Under the pieces are notes generated by a model. It worked only from the letters and a program-made list of their open reading frames with translations, made no database searches and was not told the origin of the DNA. From Sphingobium sp. B2D3C (GTDB lineage: Bacteria > Pseudomonadota > Alphaproteobacteria > Sphingomonadales > Sphingomonadaceae), in contig NZ_JAOQOK010000001.1 in the NCBI RefSeq assembly GCF_025961835.1, positions 1,054,001-1,118,000 on the forward strand: a DNA stretch of 64,000 nt, in the 5' to 3' direction. Positions 19,142-27,694 of the stretch are shown here, one piece after another. The translations under genes were made by a program, and so were the position numbers. Positions within the stretch are counted from its first letter, which is position 1. Every line of letters begins with the position of its first letter.

Positions 19142-19163
19142 GTCGAACGCTCGATTTCAAGGA

Positions 19164-19192
19164 AGCCCGGCTGGAAACGGCCGGGCTTTTTT
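19164..19192 (+). terminator. Intrinsic terminator of the PEP-CTERM gene
   Basis: AGCCCGGC (19164-19171) pairs with GCCGGGCT (19180-19187) around an 8-base loop and is followed by a T-run. It ends 23-51 bases past the stop codon of the PEP-CTERM gene. Confidence 0.9.
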
Positions 19193-19232
19193 GCGTGCCA
19201 ATCTAGCCGGTCCGGCTACGCGCCCGGTGCGC

Positions 19233-19724
19233 TTACATGTCGATTTCGCGCACGCCCTTAATCCTGCGCGCGCGCTCTACGCGGTTGCGCAGCTCCGTGC
19301 GGATATGGCGCGCATTTTCCAGGTTGCTGATGCGCAGCACGGTGCGCCGATCGACGCCTTCGCCGGTCAGGTCCGAGGAAATGATCTGCAGATTGCCGAC
19401 GTCAAACAATTGCTGGATGATCGAGAAATCCGCGCGCACATCCTTGATGCGGTAGAGTTCGATCTCCTCTTCCGTCCGGGCGAGGATGCCCTGCCGAATG
19501 AACAGGCGCTCGCCGCTCAACTCGTACCATGTCATGCGATAGCGCAGCGCGACCACGCCCACGGCAATAAACGGAATCCCGAGCAGCAGGATCGATCCGG
19601 CCAAGGTCAGCCAGCCCTTGAAGGATTTGAGCAGGAAGGCGGACATGGTCGGGCGAAATCCGATGACATGCTCGGTCTGCCATCCCGCCATCTGAACTGC
19701 TCTGCCGGTCATGCTCTGCTCCAT
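19233..19724 (-). CDS. Bacterial PH-domain membrane protein (YdbS/YdbT-like)
   Basis: A 163-residue protein with hydrophobic segments near residues 27-60 (FLLKSFKGWLTLAGSILLLG and the following IPFIAVGVVAL) and a C-terminal bacterial PH2-like beta domain (WYELSGERLFIRQGILARTEEEIELYRIKDVR...FDVGNLQIISSD). Such proteins sit in the inner membrane; the molecular role is not established. The N-terminal start is uncertain (ATG at 19724 or at the fifth residue). It is divergent from the downstream acvB gene. Confidence 0.75.
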   Translation of the reverse strand: MEQSMTGRAVQMAGWQTEHVIGFRPTMSAFLLKSFKGWLTLAGSILLLGIPFIAVGVVALRYRMTWYELSGERLFIRQGILARTEEEIELYRIKDVRADFSIIQQLFDVGNLQIISSDLTGEGVDRRTVLRISNLENARHIRTELRNRVERARRIKGVREIDM

Positions 19725-19898
19725 CCTCGCCGCGCTCTAGTCGGCCGGGGCAGGGGGCACGTCAAGAGGGGTGAGTGATCGCTTTTGCGACGAGCCCACC
19801 TTGCATCTCGCCGAGCAGCGGGCGCTGTAGTATTCCGGCCCGCTAGAGGCATCGGGCGACGCGGTCGCCGACGGTCGGATCGAAGGCGAGGTAGAAAC

Positions 19899-21281
19899 AT
19901 GCGCAAGAAACTGCTCGGCTTTCTGGCGTTGGGATTGCTGGGTGCGGTCAGCGCGACTGCGCAGGGGCGCACACCCTCCGCCGCGCCGGGCGCATCCTAT
20001 CGGCTTGCGCCCTTTGGCGCCGTGCATGTCGACCGGCCGGCCGGTGCGCCGCAGGGTGTCGTGATTTTCCTTTCGGATTCGCCGACGGCCGCCCCGATCG
20101 CGCGGGGCTTGAGCGAGCGCGGGTTGCTGGTCGCGACGGTTTCGGCCGCTACGTTGCTCAAGACCGTTCAGGGTTGGCATCAACGCTGCCTCAACCTGAA
20201 TGCGCCGATCAACGATCTCTCCAAGGATCTCCAGCATCGTGCGGGAATTGAGGCCTATCTCAAGCCCGTGCTGATCGGCCAGGGTGCGGGGGCCGCCCTT
20301 GCTTATGCCGCGCTGTCGCAATGGCCCAACGCGCCCTACCGTGGGGTGATCTCGATCGGCTTCACGCCGCAGGTGACCAGTGCCAGCCCATGGTGCGCGA
20401 CCGGCGGCGCGTCCTTTGCGCGCGTCGGGCAGACCGGCCGCTGGTCGCTGAAACCGAACAAGCAAATTGGCGTGCCCTGGCTCGTCATGGGCACGGCGGC
20501 GCAAGTTAGCCGGACGCAATCCTTCGTGCGCGCGGTGCCGGGCGCCAACCAGAGAACGCTGCCCCCAGCCGCGCAGGCATGGTCGCAAGCCATCGGCGAT
20601 GCGACGATGGCACTGCTGCCGCGCGACCAGCCGCGCCCCACGGCCGGTGCGCTCCCGCACCTCACCATGCCGCTCACATTGGTGCAGGCGGCGCCGACGC
20701 CGATGAACCGCGATCTGATGGCGATCATCTACTCGGGCGATGGGGGCTGGGCGAGCATCGACCGCGAGGTGGCGAGCCAACTCGCTGCGGCAGGGATACC
20801 GGTGGTCGGCGTGGACAGCCTCGAATATTTCTGGACCGCGCGCACACCCGCTGGGACTGGGCGCGATCTCGCGGCGCTCATCGACATGTTTAGCGAGCGA
20901 TGGGCGCGTCCGCGGGTTCTGCTCATCGGTTACAGCTTCGGCGCGGATGCCCTCCCGTTCATGGTCGATGCTCTGCCGTCGGCTGTCCGCAGCAAGATCG
21001 AGCGCGTGTCCCTGCTGGGCTTGAGCAGCACGGCGGATTTCCAGTTTCACCTCAGCAGCTGGCTGGATGTGGGCGATAACGGCGGGCTGCCGACCATTCC
21101 GGCGATTACGCGGTTGCGGGGCCTGGCGGTCCAGTGCGTGCGCGGGCAGGATGAAGACGAGAGTGCCTGCGGCAAGATCCCGCAGGGGCTGGCCCAGCAA
21201 TATGTCGTGCCGGGCGGGCACCATTTCGATAGCAATGCGGCGTTGCTGGCGCAGATCATCCTCGCTCGCAAGCGCCCCTGA
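19899..21281 (+). CDS. acvB: AcvB/VirJ family periplasmic serine hydrolase (two VirJ-like halves)
   Basis: A 460-residue exported protein: signal peptide (MRKKLLGFLALG...SATAQG), an N-terminal alpha/beta-hydrolase-like half, and a C-terminal VirJ domain starting near IYSGDGGWASIDREV. The nucleophile elbow GYSFGAD puts the serine at about residue 346, and GGHHFD supplies the histidine. In the first half the equivalent reads GQGAGAA, without serine, so only the second half looks catalytic. In Agrobacterium AcvB hydrolyses lysyl-phosphatidylglycerol made by LpiA/MprF. Here mprF lies convergently 15 bases downstream, supporting the same role. The ATG at 19899 is the start that leads straight into the signal peptide. 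Confidence 0.85.
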   Translation: MRKKLLGFLALGLLGAVSATAQGRTPSAAPGASYRLAPFGAVHVDRPAGAPQGVVIFLSDSPTAAPIARGLSERGLLVATVSAATLLKTVQGWHQRCLNLNAPINDLSKDLQHRAGIEAYLKPVLIGQGAGAALAYAALSQWPNAPYRGVISIGFTPQVTSASPWCATGGASFARVGQTGRWSLKPNKQIGVPWLVMGTAAQVSRTQSFVRAVPGANQRTLPPAAQAWSQAIGDATMALLPRDQPRPTAGALPHLTMPLTLVQAAPTPMNRDLMAIIYSGDGGWASIDREVASQLAAAGIPVVGVDSLEYFWTARTPAGTGRDLAALIDMFSERWARPRVLLIGYSFGADALPFMVDALPSAVRSKIERVSLLGLSSTADFQFHLSSWLDVGDNGGLPTIPAITRLRGLAVQCVRGQDEDESACGKIPQGLAQQYVVPGGHHFDSNAALLAQIILARKRP

Positions 21282-21296
21282 AGCGCTGACGATGGA

Positions 21297-23846
21297 TCAG
21301 GTCTGGGGGCTGCCGCCGATAAGGCTCTGCAGGTCGATCAGCGCGCGGGCGAGCGAGATGCCCTGGGGCCCGGCGATGTAGCGCGGCTCCCATTCGGGCG
21401 AGAATTTCTCCTTATAGGCGCGCAGCCCCTCAAAGCCGTAAAAGGCATTGCCATGCTGGTAGAGAAAAGCCCCGAGCTTTGACCACAAAGGCGCGAGGCG
21501 GCGCGCTTCCAGGCCGGAGAGCGGCGCCATGCCGATGTTGAACCAGCGATAGCCTTGCTGCTGCCCCCATTGTATCAGGCGGATGAACAGAAAGTCCATG
21601 GTGCCATAAGGTGCGGCGTCGTCATGGCGCATGAGGTCGATGGAGAGTTCCGAGCGGGTCTGTGTCGGCCAGATATTGGCGAAGGCGACGATCTGCCCCT
21701 GACTGCGCACGACGGCGCAATCGAACCTTGCCAGATAGGCCGGATCGAAACGACCGACACTAAAGCCTTTCTCGCGCTGACCCTTGGCCTTGAGCCAGAA
21801 ATCGGAGACGCGCTCGAGTTCGCCCATATGGGTGGGCACGTTGGTCGCAGGGATCACCTCGAACGTCGCGCCCTCGCGCGTCGCCCGGCGCTCTGCATGG
21901 CGCAGCGACTTGGCGCTGGGGCCATCGAGCGAGAAGGTCGCGAGGTCAACATGGGCTTCCTCGCCATATTTGGTGATGCGCAAGCCCAGTTCGATGGCCA
22001 TGGGCAGGGCCACAGGGCTGATCTGGTAGAGCAGCAGGCGCCCCTGCGCCGCGTCCGCCTTTTCGCGCAGGTCCCAGAGCAGGTCCGACCATTCGTCCTC
22101 CGCGCCGACAGGATCGCCCATCACGATCCAACTGGCGCCCTTGATCTGATACGTCAGAAAAGCGCGGCCGCTTTGCGAATGGAGGAAGCGCTTGTCGCCA
22201 GTGAAAGCGAGATTCGCGTCGGTCCGATCCGCCAGTGCCAGAGCGGCGGGGGACGGCTCATCGCCCCCAGCTTCTACGGCGCGTTCAGCTCGGGCCGGCT
22301 CGAACAGGCGGGCCAGGCCGACGCCCACGAGCAGCACCGCGACAGCAAGGCTGGCGCGCAGGAACCGCGCGGCATCGGCCCGCTCGGCAAAGCGCCACCA
22401 TAAATCATTCTGATAGTCCACATGGCGGTAGGCGAACAGCCCGATCCAAATCGACAGGCCCACCACCACCGCAATCGTCGCCAGCCAGCCGGGCGAGAAG
22501 GCCTCCGCCAACAGGCGTGTGCGCCGGTAGAAAGCGGGCTTGGACCATTGCAGCGCGGCCGCGATGAGCAGCATAACGCCCGCTTCCTCATAATCCAGCC
22601 CCTTCACGATCGAGAAGACCGCGCCGGCGAGAAGCAGCAGGCGCGTGAGCCAGAAAGCACCGTCAAGGCGACGGTAAAGCCCGGCGGAGAGCACCAGTAG
22701 AGCCGCGCCGATCAGGCTCCCGGCCATGTGGGAAAGCTCCACGAACGGCAGCGGCACGATGTCGGATACGGTGTTGGCGCGCCAGGGGATGGTCGGTAGC
22801 GATCCGGAGATCAGCAGCACCGTGCCGCCGAAAAAGACCAGCGCGGAGATCATCAGCGGCGCCATGCCGGAGGCGACGACCTGAGCGCCACGCAGCGTTC
22901 GCCCGATGGGCTTATGCCAGCGCGCGCCCTCCTGCACCACGATCAGCACGGCCGCCACAATCAGCGGCGCGATATAATAGATGAGGCGATAGGCCAGCAG
23001 GGCGGCGACCAGCTCCGGCCGGTCCACATTGGGCAAGGCAATCAGCATGATCGCCTCGAACACGCCAATCCCGCCCGGGACATGGGTGATGAGCACGGCG
23101 ACGATTGCCAGGGTATAGCCGATGAAGAAGGCCGGCCAGGCGCTGATCTCGATGCCAGGAATGAGCACGAACAAGGCCGCGCTGGCCGCTGCAAGATCGA
23201 GCGCGCTGATCCCAATGAGCGCGATGATCTGCTTCGCCGGCGGCAACGGGAGCGACCAGCGACGGACGTGCAACGTCCGCCCCTGTCTTCCGGACCAGAA
23301 GAGGACCGCAACTGTCGCCAGCAGCAAGGCGAACCCGATCGCACGCAGCACGCCAGGCGGGATGACCATCCCGTCAAAAGCCAGCGCTTCGGGCCGCCAG
23401 GCGAGCATGGCACCGGAGAGCACGAACACACCGCTCCAGAAGGTGAGGCTGGCGATCAGGATCACGCGGGCAATATCCCCGGCGCCGAGCCCAGCGGCGC
23501 TGTACACCCGATATCGCGCCGACCCGCCGGTCAGCAGCGAGAGGCCGAGATTATGGCTCAGCGTGTAGCTGGTGAACGAGGCGATCGCGGCGGTGCGGTA
23601 AGGCAGCGGGCGCCCAATGGTGCGCAGAGCCATCACATCATACAACGTCAGCGCGGCATAGCTGCACGCGGTGAGGAGCGCGGCAGCCAGAAAGGCGAGG
23701 GGAGGCAAGGCGTGGAATGCCGCCCGCACGTCGCGCAGATGGACCTCGCGCAGCAAGTGGCTGAGCGCCACGAAGCCGAGCACGGCCAACAGCAAGGCAA
23801 CGCCAATGGTCAGGATCGTGCGATGGCGCTGAGTCATGGTCTTCAT
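21297..23846 (-). CDS. mprF: Bifunctional aminoacyl-phosphatidylglycerol synthase/flippase MprF (LpiA-like)
   Basis: Attaches an amino acid from aminoacyl-tRNA to phosphatidylglycerol and flips the product outward, which lowers the negative surface charge. The 849 residues split into a polytopic N-terminal half (about 13 hydrophobic segments to residue ~510, including the family block SLSLLTGGSARYRVY-like LSLLTGGSARYRVYS) and a cytosolic DUF2156 synthase domain (DEWSDLLWDLREKA, GEEAHVDLATFSLDG, RHAERRA, FANIWPTQTRSELSIDLMRH, NIGMAPLSGLE). I chose the ATG at 23846, which directly precedes the first membrane segment; the open frame to 24197 is spurious because it crosses the DUF2147 gene. It is third in virJ-DUF2147-mprF. 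Confidence 0.92.
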   Translation of the reverse strand: MKTMTQRHRTILTIGVALLLAVLGFVALSHLLREVHLRDVRAAFHALPPLAFLAAALLTACSYAALTLYDVMALRTIGRPLPYRTAAIASFTSYTLSHNLGLSLLTGGSARYRVYSAAGLGAGDIARVILIASLTFWSGVFVLSGAMLAWRPEALAFDGMVIPPGVLRAIGFALLLATVAVLFWSGRQGRTLHVRRWSLPLPPAKQIIALIGISALDLAAASAALFVLIPGIEISAWPAFFIGYTLAIVAVLITHVPGGIGVFEAIMLIALPNVDRPELVAALLAYRLIYYIAPLIVAAVLIVVQEGARWHKPIGRTLRGAQVVASGMAPLMISALVFFGGTVLLISGSLPTIPWRANTVSDIVPLPFVELSHMAGSLIGAALLVLSAGLYRRLDGAFWLTRLLLLAGAVFSIVKGLDYEEAGVMLLIAAALQWSKPAFYRRTRLLAEAFSPGWLATIAVVVGLSIWIGLFAYRHVDYQNDLWWRFAERADAARFLRASLAVAVLLVGVGLARLFEPARAERAVEAGGDEPSPAALALADRTDANLAFTGDKRFLHSQSGRAFLTYQIKGASWIVMGDPVGAEDEWSDLLWDLREKADAAQGRLLLYQISPVALPMAIELGLRITKYGEEAHVDLATFSLDGPSAKSLRHAERRATREGATFEVIPATNVPTHMGELERVSDFWLKAKGQREKGFSVGRFDPAYLARFDCAVVRSQGQIVAFANIWPTQTRSELSIDLMRHDDAAPYGTMDFLFIRLIQWGQQQGYRWFNIGMAPLSGLEARRLAPLWSKLGAFLYQHGNAFYGFEGLRAYKEKFSPEWEPRYIAGPQGISLARALIDLQSLIGGSPQT

Positions 23847-23869
23847 CTGCCCCCGGAGGCCATCGGGCG

Positions 23870-24280
23870 CTAATCGGCCTGAACCTGGCGGACCCAGATC
23901 TGGCTTTTGCACAGCCAGCCGCCGATCAGGCAACCGGAAATCTTCACCCGATCCCGGTCGAGCTGCTCGATGGTGGACGAGAAGGTGCGGCCAAGGTCCG
24001 GCACATAAACGCGGCCCGCCCAATGCCCCGGTGACTTGGCATGATAATCCTGCAGGAGTTTGGTCCCGATCAGCCTGGAGACCCCAGCGTCTGCGGCATC
24101 GGCAAGGGCGGTCGCGTTCGCCCAGCTCACCCAGCCGCACAGGCCGCCATCGCAATCGCCCGTGGTGACGACCACCGTGCCGCGCGGATTGATCCAATGC
24201 CCGGCGATGGCGTTCGCGGCATGGGCCGGCGTGAAGGCGCCGATCATGGCGGCAACGGCTATCGCGAGCAGCTTAGCCAT
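23870..24280 (-). CDS. DUF2147 family exported protein
   Basis: A 136-residue protein with a signal peptide (MAKLLAIAVAAM...PAHAA) and a single DUF2147 domain: GHWINPRGTVVVTTGDC, LCGWVSW, LIGTKLLQDY, GRVYVPDLGRTFSS and a C-terminal GCLIGGWLCKSQIWVR. It contains four cysteines that could pair in the periplasm. Its start overlaps the upstream virJ stop by 8 bases, and mprF begins 23 bases after its stop, so all three are probably one operon. The family has no firmly established function; linkage suggests a tie to lipid modification. Confidence 0.85.
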   Translation of the reverse strand: MAKLLAIAVAAMIGAFTPAHAANAIAGHWINPRGTVVVTTGDCDGGLCGWVSWANATALADAADAGVSRLIGTKLLQDYHAKSPGHWAGRVYVPDLGRTFSSTIEQLDRDRVKISGCLIGGWLCKSQIWVRQVQAD

Positions 24281-24992
24281 GAGGATTGATCCCGGCCGAG
24301 GTCATTGCGTCGAACAATAGTCCGGTGACCGCCCCGACATCCCAGTTCAACTGATGCCCACCGGGCAGGCCCTGACTGCGCAGATTAGGCAGGTGCAGGC
24401 GCGGGCAGAGGCTGTGCGGTTCTTCCTTGCCGTAGACGCAGAGCAAGGGGAGCCAGCTGAGCGTGCGCGCGGTAGGCAGGGCGTCATGCTCGGTCTCCCA
24501 GAAGCTCAGCATCTCGCTTGGCGATGCACGATACTCGACCGTCGCGCCGGGCACGAAGAGCGCGGCCAGAGCGATATCGCGGCGTTGCGCCCCCGGCAAG
24601 TTGGCGAGGCCGACATGGAGCATATCCGCGCCGAAGGACTGGCCGATCAGCACCACGCGCCCCTGCGGGTTCACGGCTCGAGCCTCCGCCAGCGCCTGGG
24701 TGATGAGCGCAGCAGCCTCCGATGGGGTGCGGGTCTTGCGATAATAAGTGAGGCTGTTGACGCCCACTACCGGGATGCCGGCTGCTTCAACGCGCTGCGC
24801 GATCTTGGGTCCCATGCCGACCCGAAAGCCCATGTCGCCGGAAAAGATGACCGCCACAGGCGCACCGGCGCGGGGCTGGTAGCCGGCGGGCCGCAAGACC
24901 GTAAACGGGTCGCTGCCCAGATAGCCCAGCCAGCCGAACGCCATGAGCACCAGAGCCGTGAGGGCCGCGAGCGTGATTGTCGTCTTCCGCAT
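24273..24992 (-). CDS. VirJ-domain periplasmic hydrolase
   Basis: A 239-residue single-domain relative of the C-terminal half of AcvB: an N-terminal signal/anchor (MRKTTITLAALTALVLMAFG), SGDMGFRVGMG, a GVNSLTYYRKTRTP segment matching GVDSLEYFWTARTP of the acvB product, the nucleophile elbow GQSFGAD, VPGATVEYR and GGHQLNWD. The ATG at 24992 has GGAGGACGG immediately upstream. It heads the virJ-DUF2147-mprF operon. It probably hydrolyses an aminoacylated lipid; having both AcvB and a separate VirJ around one mprF is notable. Confidence 0.82.
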   Translation of the reverse strand: MRKTTITLAALTALVLMAFGWLGYLGSDPFTVLRPAGYQPRAGAPVAVIFSGDMGFRVGMGPKIAQRVEAAGIPVVGVNSLTYYRKTRTPSEAAALITQALAEARAVNPQGRVVLIGQSFGADMLHVGLANLPGAQRRDIALAALFVPGATVEYRASPSEMLSFWETEHDALPTARTLSWLPLLCVYGKEEPHSLCPRLHLPNLRSQGLPGGHQLNWDVGAVTGLLFDAMTSAGINPHG

Positions 24993-25083
24993 CCGTCCTC
25001 CGCGCCTCGTCATGCTGCTCTCATGTCCATGATCGTCCGAGGGTTATCCTCTGGCAGCGACAGCCGGTCAACGCGGTGGCCGC

Positions 25084-25103
25084 TTCATGAACTTCATGTC
25101 ATG
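25084..25103. promoter_or_regulatory. Short direct repeats upstream of the PDZ / two-component operon
   Basis: TTCATG-AAC-TTCATG-TCATG: two perfect 6-base repeats with a 9-base period plus a third partial copy, 46-65 bases before the PDZ start and between the divergent virJ and PDZ genes. OmpR-type response regulators bind direct repeats, usually with a 10-11-base period, so this could be the operon's own operator. Only the repeats are seen. Confidence 0.3.
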
Positions 25104-25148
25104 TGGCGGTCAGCCGCCCGCCATTCCCGATGGTCTAGGCGGGATGTC

Positions 25149-25508
25149 ATGGGCCTCTCGAACCGCCTCCTCTATTTCTTTCTCGTTCCGCTGGCGGGCG
25201 CGCCGCCCTTGCTGTCCTCCCATCTCGTGCCCCCGTCCGCGGCCGCACCACGCCACGCTGCGCATGCCGGGTTCACGCTGGGCGAGGACAAGGCTGGCCG
25301 GATCGTCGTGACCAGCCTGCGGGATGGGCAGGCAGGGGGCGGGCCGATCGCAGTGGGCGATCAATTGCGCGCTGTGGATGGGCATGCGGTGCGAAGGCTC
25401 GGCGTGGCACGGTACATGATCGACGATCCCCGCCATTGCGACATTCCGCTATCGCTGGCGCATGGCGCCGTGCGATATGAAGCCCGCGCTCGGCGATGCG
25501 GCAAATGA
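25149..25508 (+). CDS. Small membrane-anchored or exported PDZ-domain protein
   Basis: A 119-residue protein: an N-terminal hydrophobic segment (NRLLYFFLVPLAGAPPLL), then a PDZ-like fold (GFTLGEDKAGRIVVTSLRDGQAGGGPIAVGDQLRAVDGHAVRRLG) with the typical GD-LRAVDG strand, and a C-terminal pair of cysteines (DDPRHCDIPL, RRCGK). There is no protease domain. It lies 19 bases before the response regulator gene in the same direction, so it probably belongs to the signalling operon, perhaps presenting a periplasmic peptide or modulating the sensor kinase. The start is uncertain, with only a weak GGCGGG upstream. Confidence 0.65.
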   Translation: MGLSNRLLYFFLVPLAGAPPLLSSHLVPPSAAAPRHAAHAGFTLGEDKAGRIVVTSLRDGQAGGGPIAVGDQLRAVDGHAVRRLGVARYMIDDPRHCDIPLSLAHGAVRYEARARRCGK

Positions 25509-25527
25509 TGGCGGCAGGGACGGTGGA

Positions 25528-26208
25528 ATGGGCAGAAAAATACTCCTGATTGAAGATGATCGCGCGACAGCCGAGTTCATCCTGAAGGGGCTGGCCGAAC
25601 ATGGCCATGTCGGCGATCACAGCGCGGATGGGCGCGACGGCCTCTTCATGGCGACCGATGGTGGCTACGACGCGATTATTCTCGACCGGATGCTGCCGGG
25701 CATGGATGGCATGGCCGTGCTGGGTGCGCTGCGTGCTGCCGGCATCGAAACACCGGTGATCCTGCTTACCGCGCTCGGCTCCGTCGATGACCGCGTGACG
25801 GGGCTGACGGCCGGAGCCGACGATTATCTGGTCAAGCCCTTCGCCTTTGCCGAACTGCTCGCGCGGCTGGAACTGCTGATGCGCAAGCGCGGCCATGGTA
25901 CATCGGTGGAGACCACGCTTGCCTGCAGCGATCTCCACATGGACCTGCTCAAGCGCACCGTTCAGCGCGGCGGCCGACGCATCGAGCTTCAGCCGCGCGA
26001 ATTCCGGCTGCTCGAATATCTGATGCGCTACGCAGGGCAGGTCGTCACGCGCACGATGCTGCTCGAAGGCGTGTGGGATTATCATTTCGACCCTGGCACC
26101 AACGTCATCGACGTGCATGTCAGCCGCTTGCGGCGGAAGATCGATAGCGAGGGCGATGTCCCCCTGATCCACACCGTGCGCGGTGCGGGCTACCGGCTGG
26201 GCGAATGA
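25528..26208 (+). CDS. OmpR-family response regulator
   Basis: A 226-residue DNA-binding regulator. The receiver domain has IEDD, phospho-acceptor Asp53 in IILDRMLPGMDG, LLTALGSVDDRV and the lysine of LVKPFAFAELLARL. The C-terminal winged helix reads IELQPREFRLLEYLMRYAGQVVTRTMLLEGVWDYHFDPGTNVIDVHVSRLRRKID, split here only by family convention. The ATG at 25528 follows a GGTGGA. It overlaps the kinase gene by 4 bases (ATGA), so the pair is translationally coupled. Confidence 0.95.
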   Translation: MGRKILLIEDDRATAEFILKGLAEHGHVGDHSADGRDGLFMATDGGYDAIILDRMLPGMDGMAVLGALRAAGIETPVILLTALGSVDDRVTGLTAGADDYLVKPFAFAELLARLELLMRKRGHGTSVETTLACSDLHMDLLKRTVQRGGRRIELQPREFRLLEYLMRYAGQVVTRTMLLEGVWDYHFDPGTNVIDVHVSRLRRKIDSEGDVPLIHTVRGAGYRLGE

Positions 26209-27584
26209 GTCGACCGGGTGTCGCATCCGGGGCGGGCCTGCGCTGGCTGCGCTCGTCGCATGTCCGCTTCATGGGCTGGATCTTGCTGCTGGAGCTGGTC
26301 TTCGGCGCGGCATTGCTGGCCTCGGTCACGCAGTTCGTGCGCGCCGACCTCGCGGCGGCCGACCGCAGCATCGCCGTTGAGGATCGCGACAGCCTGCTGA
26401 TGATCGGCCGGGACGAAGGTGCGCAGGCGCTGAACCGGGCGATCGCCGAGCGAACGGCGGAAGATGAAGATGCCCTCATTCTGCTCGTGGATCGCAACGG
26501 GCGCAAAGTGGCGGGAAACCTCTCGGACTGGCCGCCCAATGTCACGGCCGAGGCGGGCTGGACGCGCGCCGAGCTTTATCGGCTGGGAGATGCAGAGCCT
26601 GCCCCCTTCGGCATCACCGCCGCGCGGCTGGGCGATGGGCGCCGCTTGCTCGTCGGCCGCCGCGCCGAGGCCAGCGATCAAATCCGCCAGACCGTCCACG
26701 AGGCCCTGCTGACCGCGCTGGCGCTCGCTTTGCCGCTCGCGCTCGCCGGCGCCTGGTTCGTGGTGCAGATCATCGATCGGCGGATCGGACACATCGCCGC
26801 GACGGCAGAGGGCGTCAGCGCGGGTGATATCGAGCAGCGCGTGCCGCTGCACGGTTCCGGGGACAGCTTCGACCGGTTGGGGGAGGCGATCAATGGGATG
26901 CTGGACAGGATCGGCAGCCTGATCGGCGAACTGCGCACGGTCACCGATAGCATGGCGCACGATCTGCGCTCGCCATTGACCCGCCTGCGCGCACGAATCG
27001 ACCGGGCGCTGGAGACGGACGATCCGGCCGCGATGCGCGCGGCCATCGAGGGCATCAGCCGCGAGGCGGACCAGTTGCTCGCCATGCTCACCACCGCGCT
27101 GGAGATCAGCCGCGCAGAAGCGGGCATCGGGCGCGAGCGCTTCCGGCCCACGCTGCTGGGCGAGATGCTCGCCGATCTGGAAGACTTGTACGCGCCACTT
27201 GTCGAGGAGCAAGGCCGCAGCCTTTCCATCGCAATCGAGCGGCCGATCGAGGTCAGCGTCCATCGCGAACTGCTAGGGCAGGCGATCGCGAACCTCCTCG
27301 ACAATGCGCTCAAATACGGCGCGGGTGCGATGACGCTGTATCTGGATCGCGAGGGCGCAGACGTGATCATCGGTCTTGCCGATGAAGGCCGGGGGATCGC
27401 GCCGGATCGGGAAGCAGAGGCTTTGCGGCGCTTCGGTCGGCTGGATGCCGCGCGCGGGCAGGCGGGCGCAGGGCTTGGATTATCGCTCGTCGCGGCCGTG
27501 GCGCGCATGCATGGCGGTCAGGTCCGTTTCACCCGCCGCCATGGTCTGTTCGCGGTTGGAATTCTCATCGGCTTGGGAGGCTGA
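26205..27584 (+). CDS. Sensor histidine kinase (HAMP, HisKA, HATPase)
   Basis: A 459-residue inner-membrane kinase. The first transmembrane helix is near residues 23-45, a periplasmic loop of about 120 residues follows, then the second helix (LTALALALPLALAGAWFVV), a HAMP linker, and the phospho-acceptor His252 in SMAHDLRSPLTRLRAR. The ATP-binding domain has NLLDNALKYG, DEGRGIAPD and a GAGLGLSLV lid. It is the partner of the overlapping response regulator. The ligand is unknown; the upstream PDZ protein may be part of the sensing complex. Confidence 0.93.
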   Translation: MSRPGVASGAGLRWLRSSHVRFMGWILLLELVFGAALLASVTQFVRADLAAADRSIAVEDRDSLLMIGRDEGAQALNRAIAERTAEDEDALILLVDRNGRKVAGNLSDWPPNVTAEAGWTRAELYRLGDAEPAPFGITAARLGDGRRLLVGRRAEASDQIRQTVHEALLTALALALPLALAGAWFVVQIIDRRIGHIAATAEGVSAGDIEQRVPLHGSGDSFDRLGEAINGMLDRIGSLIGELRTVTDSMAHDLRSPLTRLRARIDRALETDDPAAMRAAIEGISREADQLLAMLTTALEISRAEAGIGRERFRPTLLGEMLADLEDLYAPLVEEQGRSLSIAIERPIEVSVHRELLGQAIANLLDNALKYGAGAMTLYLDREGADVIIGLADEGRGIAPDREAEALRRFGRLDAARGQAGAGLGLSLVAAVARMHGGQVRFTRRHGLFAVGILIGLGG

Positions 27585-27643
27585 GCGGCCTTCGGTCTGC
27601 TTCCGCTGCCGACAGGATCATGCCTGTCTCGATGAAGCAGTCG

Positions 27644-27686
27644 ACCGGAGCCATGCGGGCAAGGGGAGGGACGGCATGGCTCCGGT
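27644..27686. other. Long perfect stem-loop between convergent genes
   Basis: ACCGGAGCCATGC (27644-27656) is the exact reverse complement of GCATGGCTCCGGT (27674-27686), giving a 13-bp stem with a 17-base purine-rich loop. It lies between the kinase stop and the stop of the small exported-protein gene. No T-run follows on either strand, so it may be a factor-dependent terminator or a 3'-end-protecting hairpin. Confidence 0.65.
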
Positions 27687-27694
27687 GACGGGGG

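Noticed and set aside
19737..21224. 495-codon minus-strand frame opposite acvB
   Set aside because: Shadow; Arg/Ala/His-rich without motifs.
24354..25148. Upstream part of the open frame that ends in the PDZ protein
   Set aside because: Antisense to virJ; the real gene starts at 25149 where the hydrophobic anchor begins.
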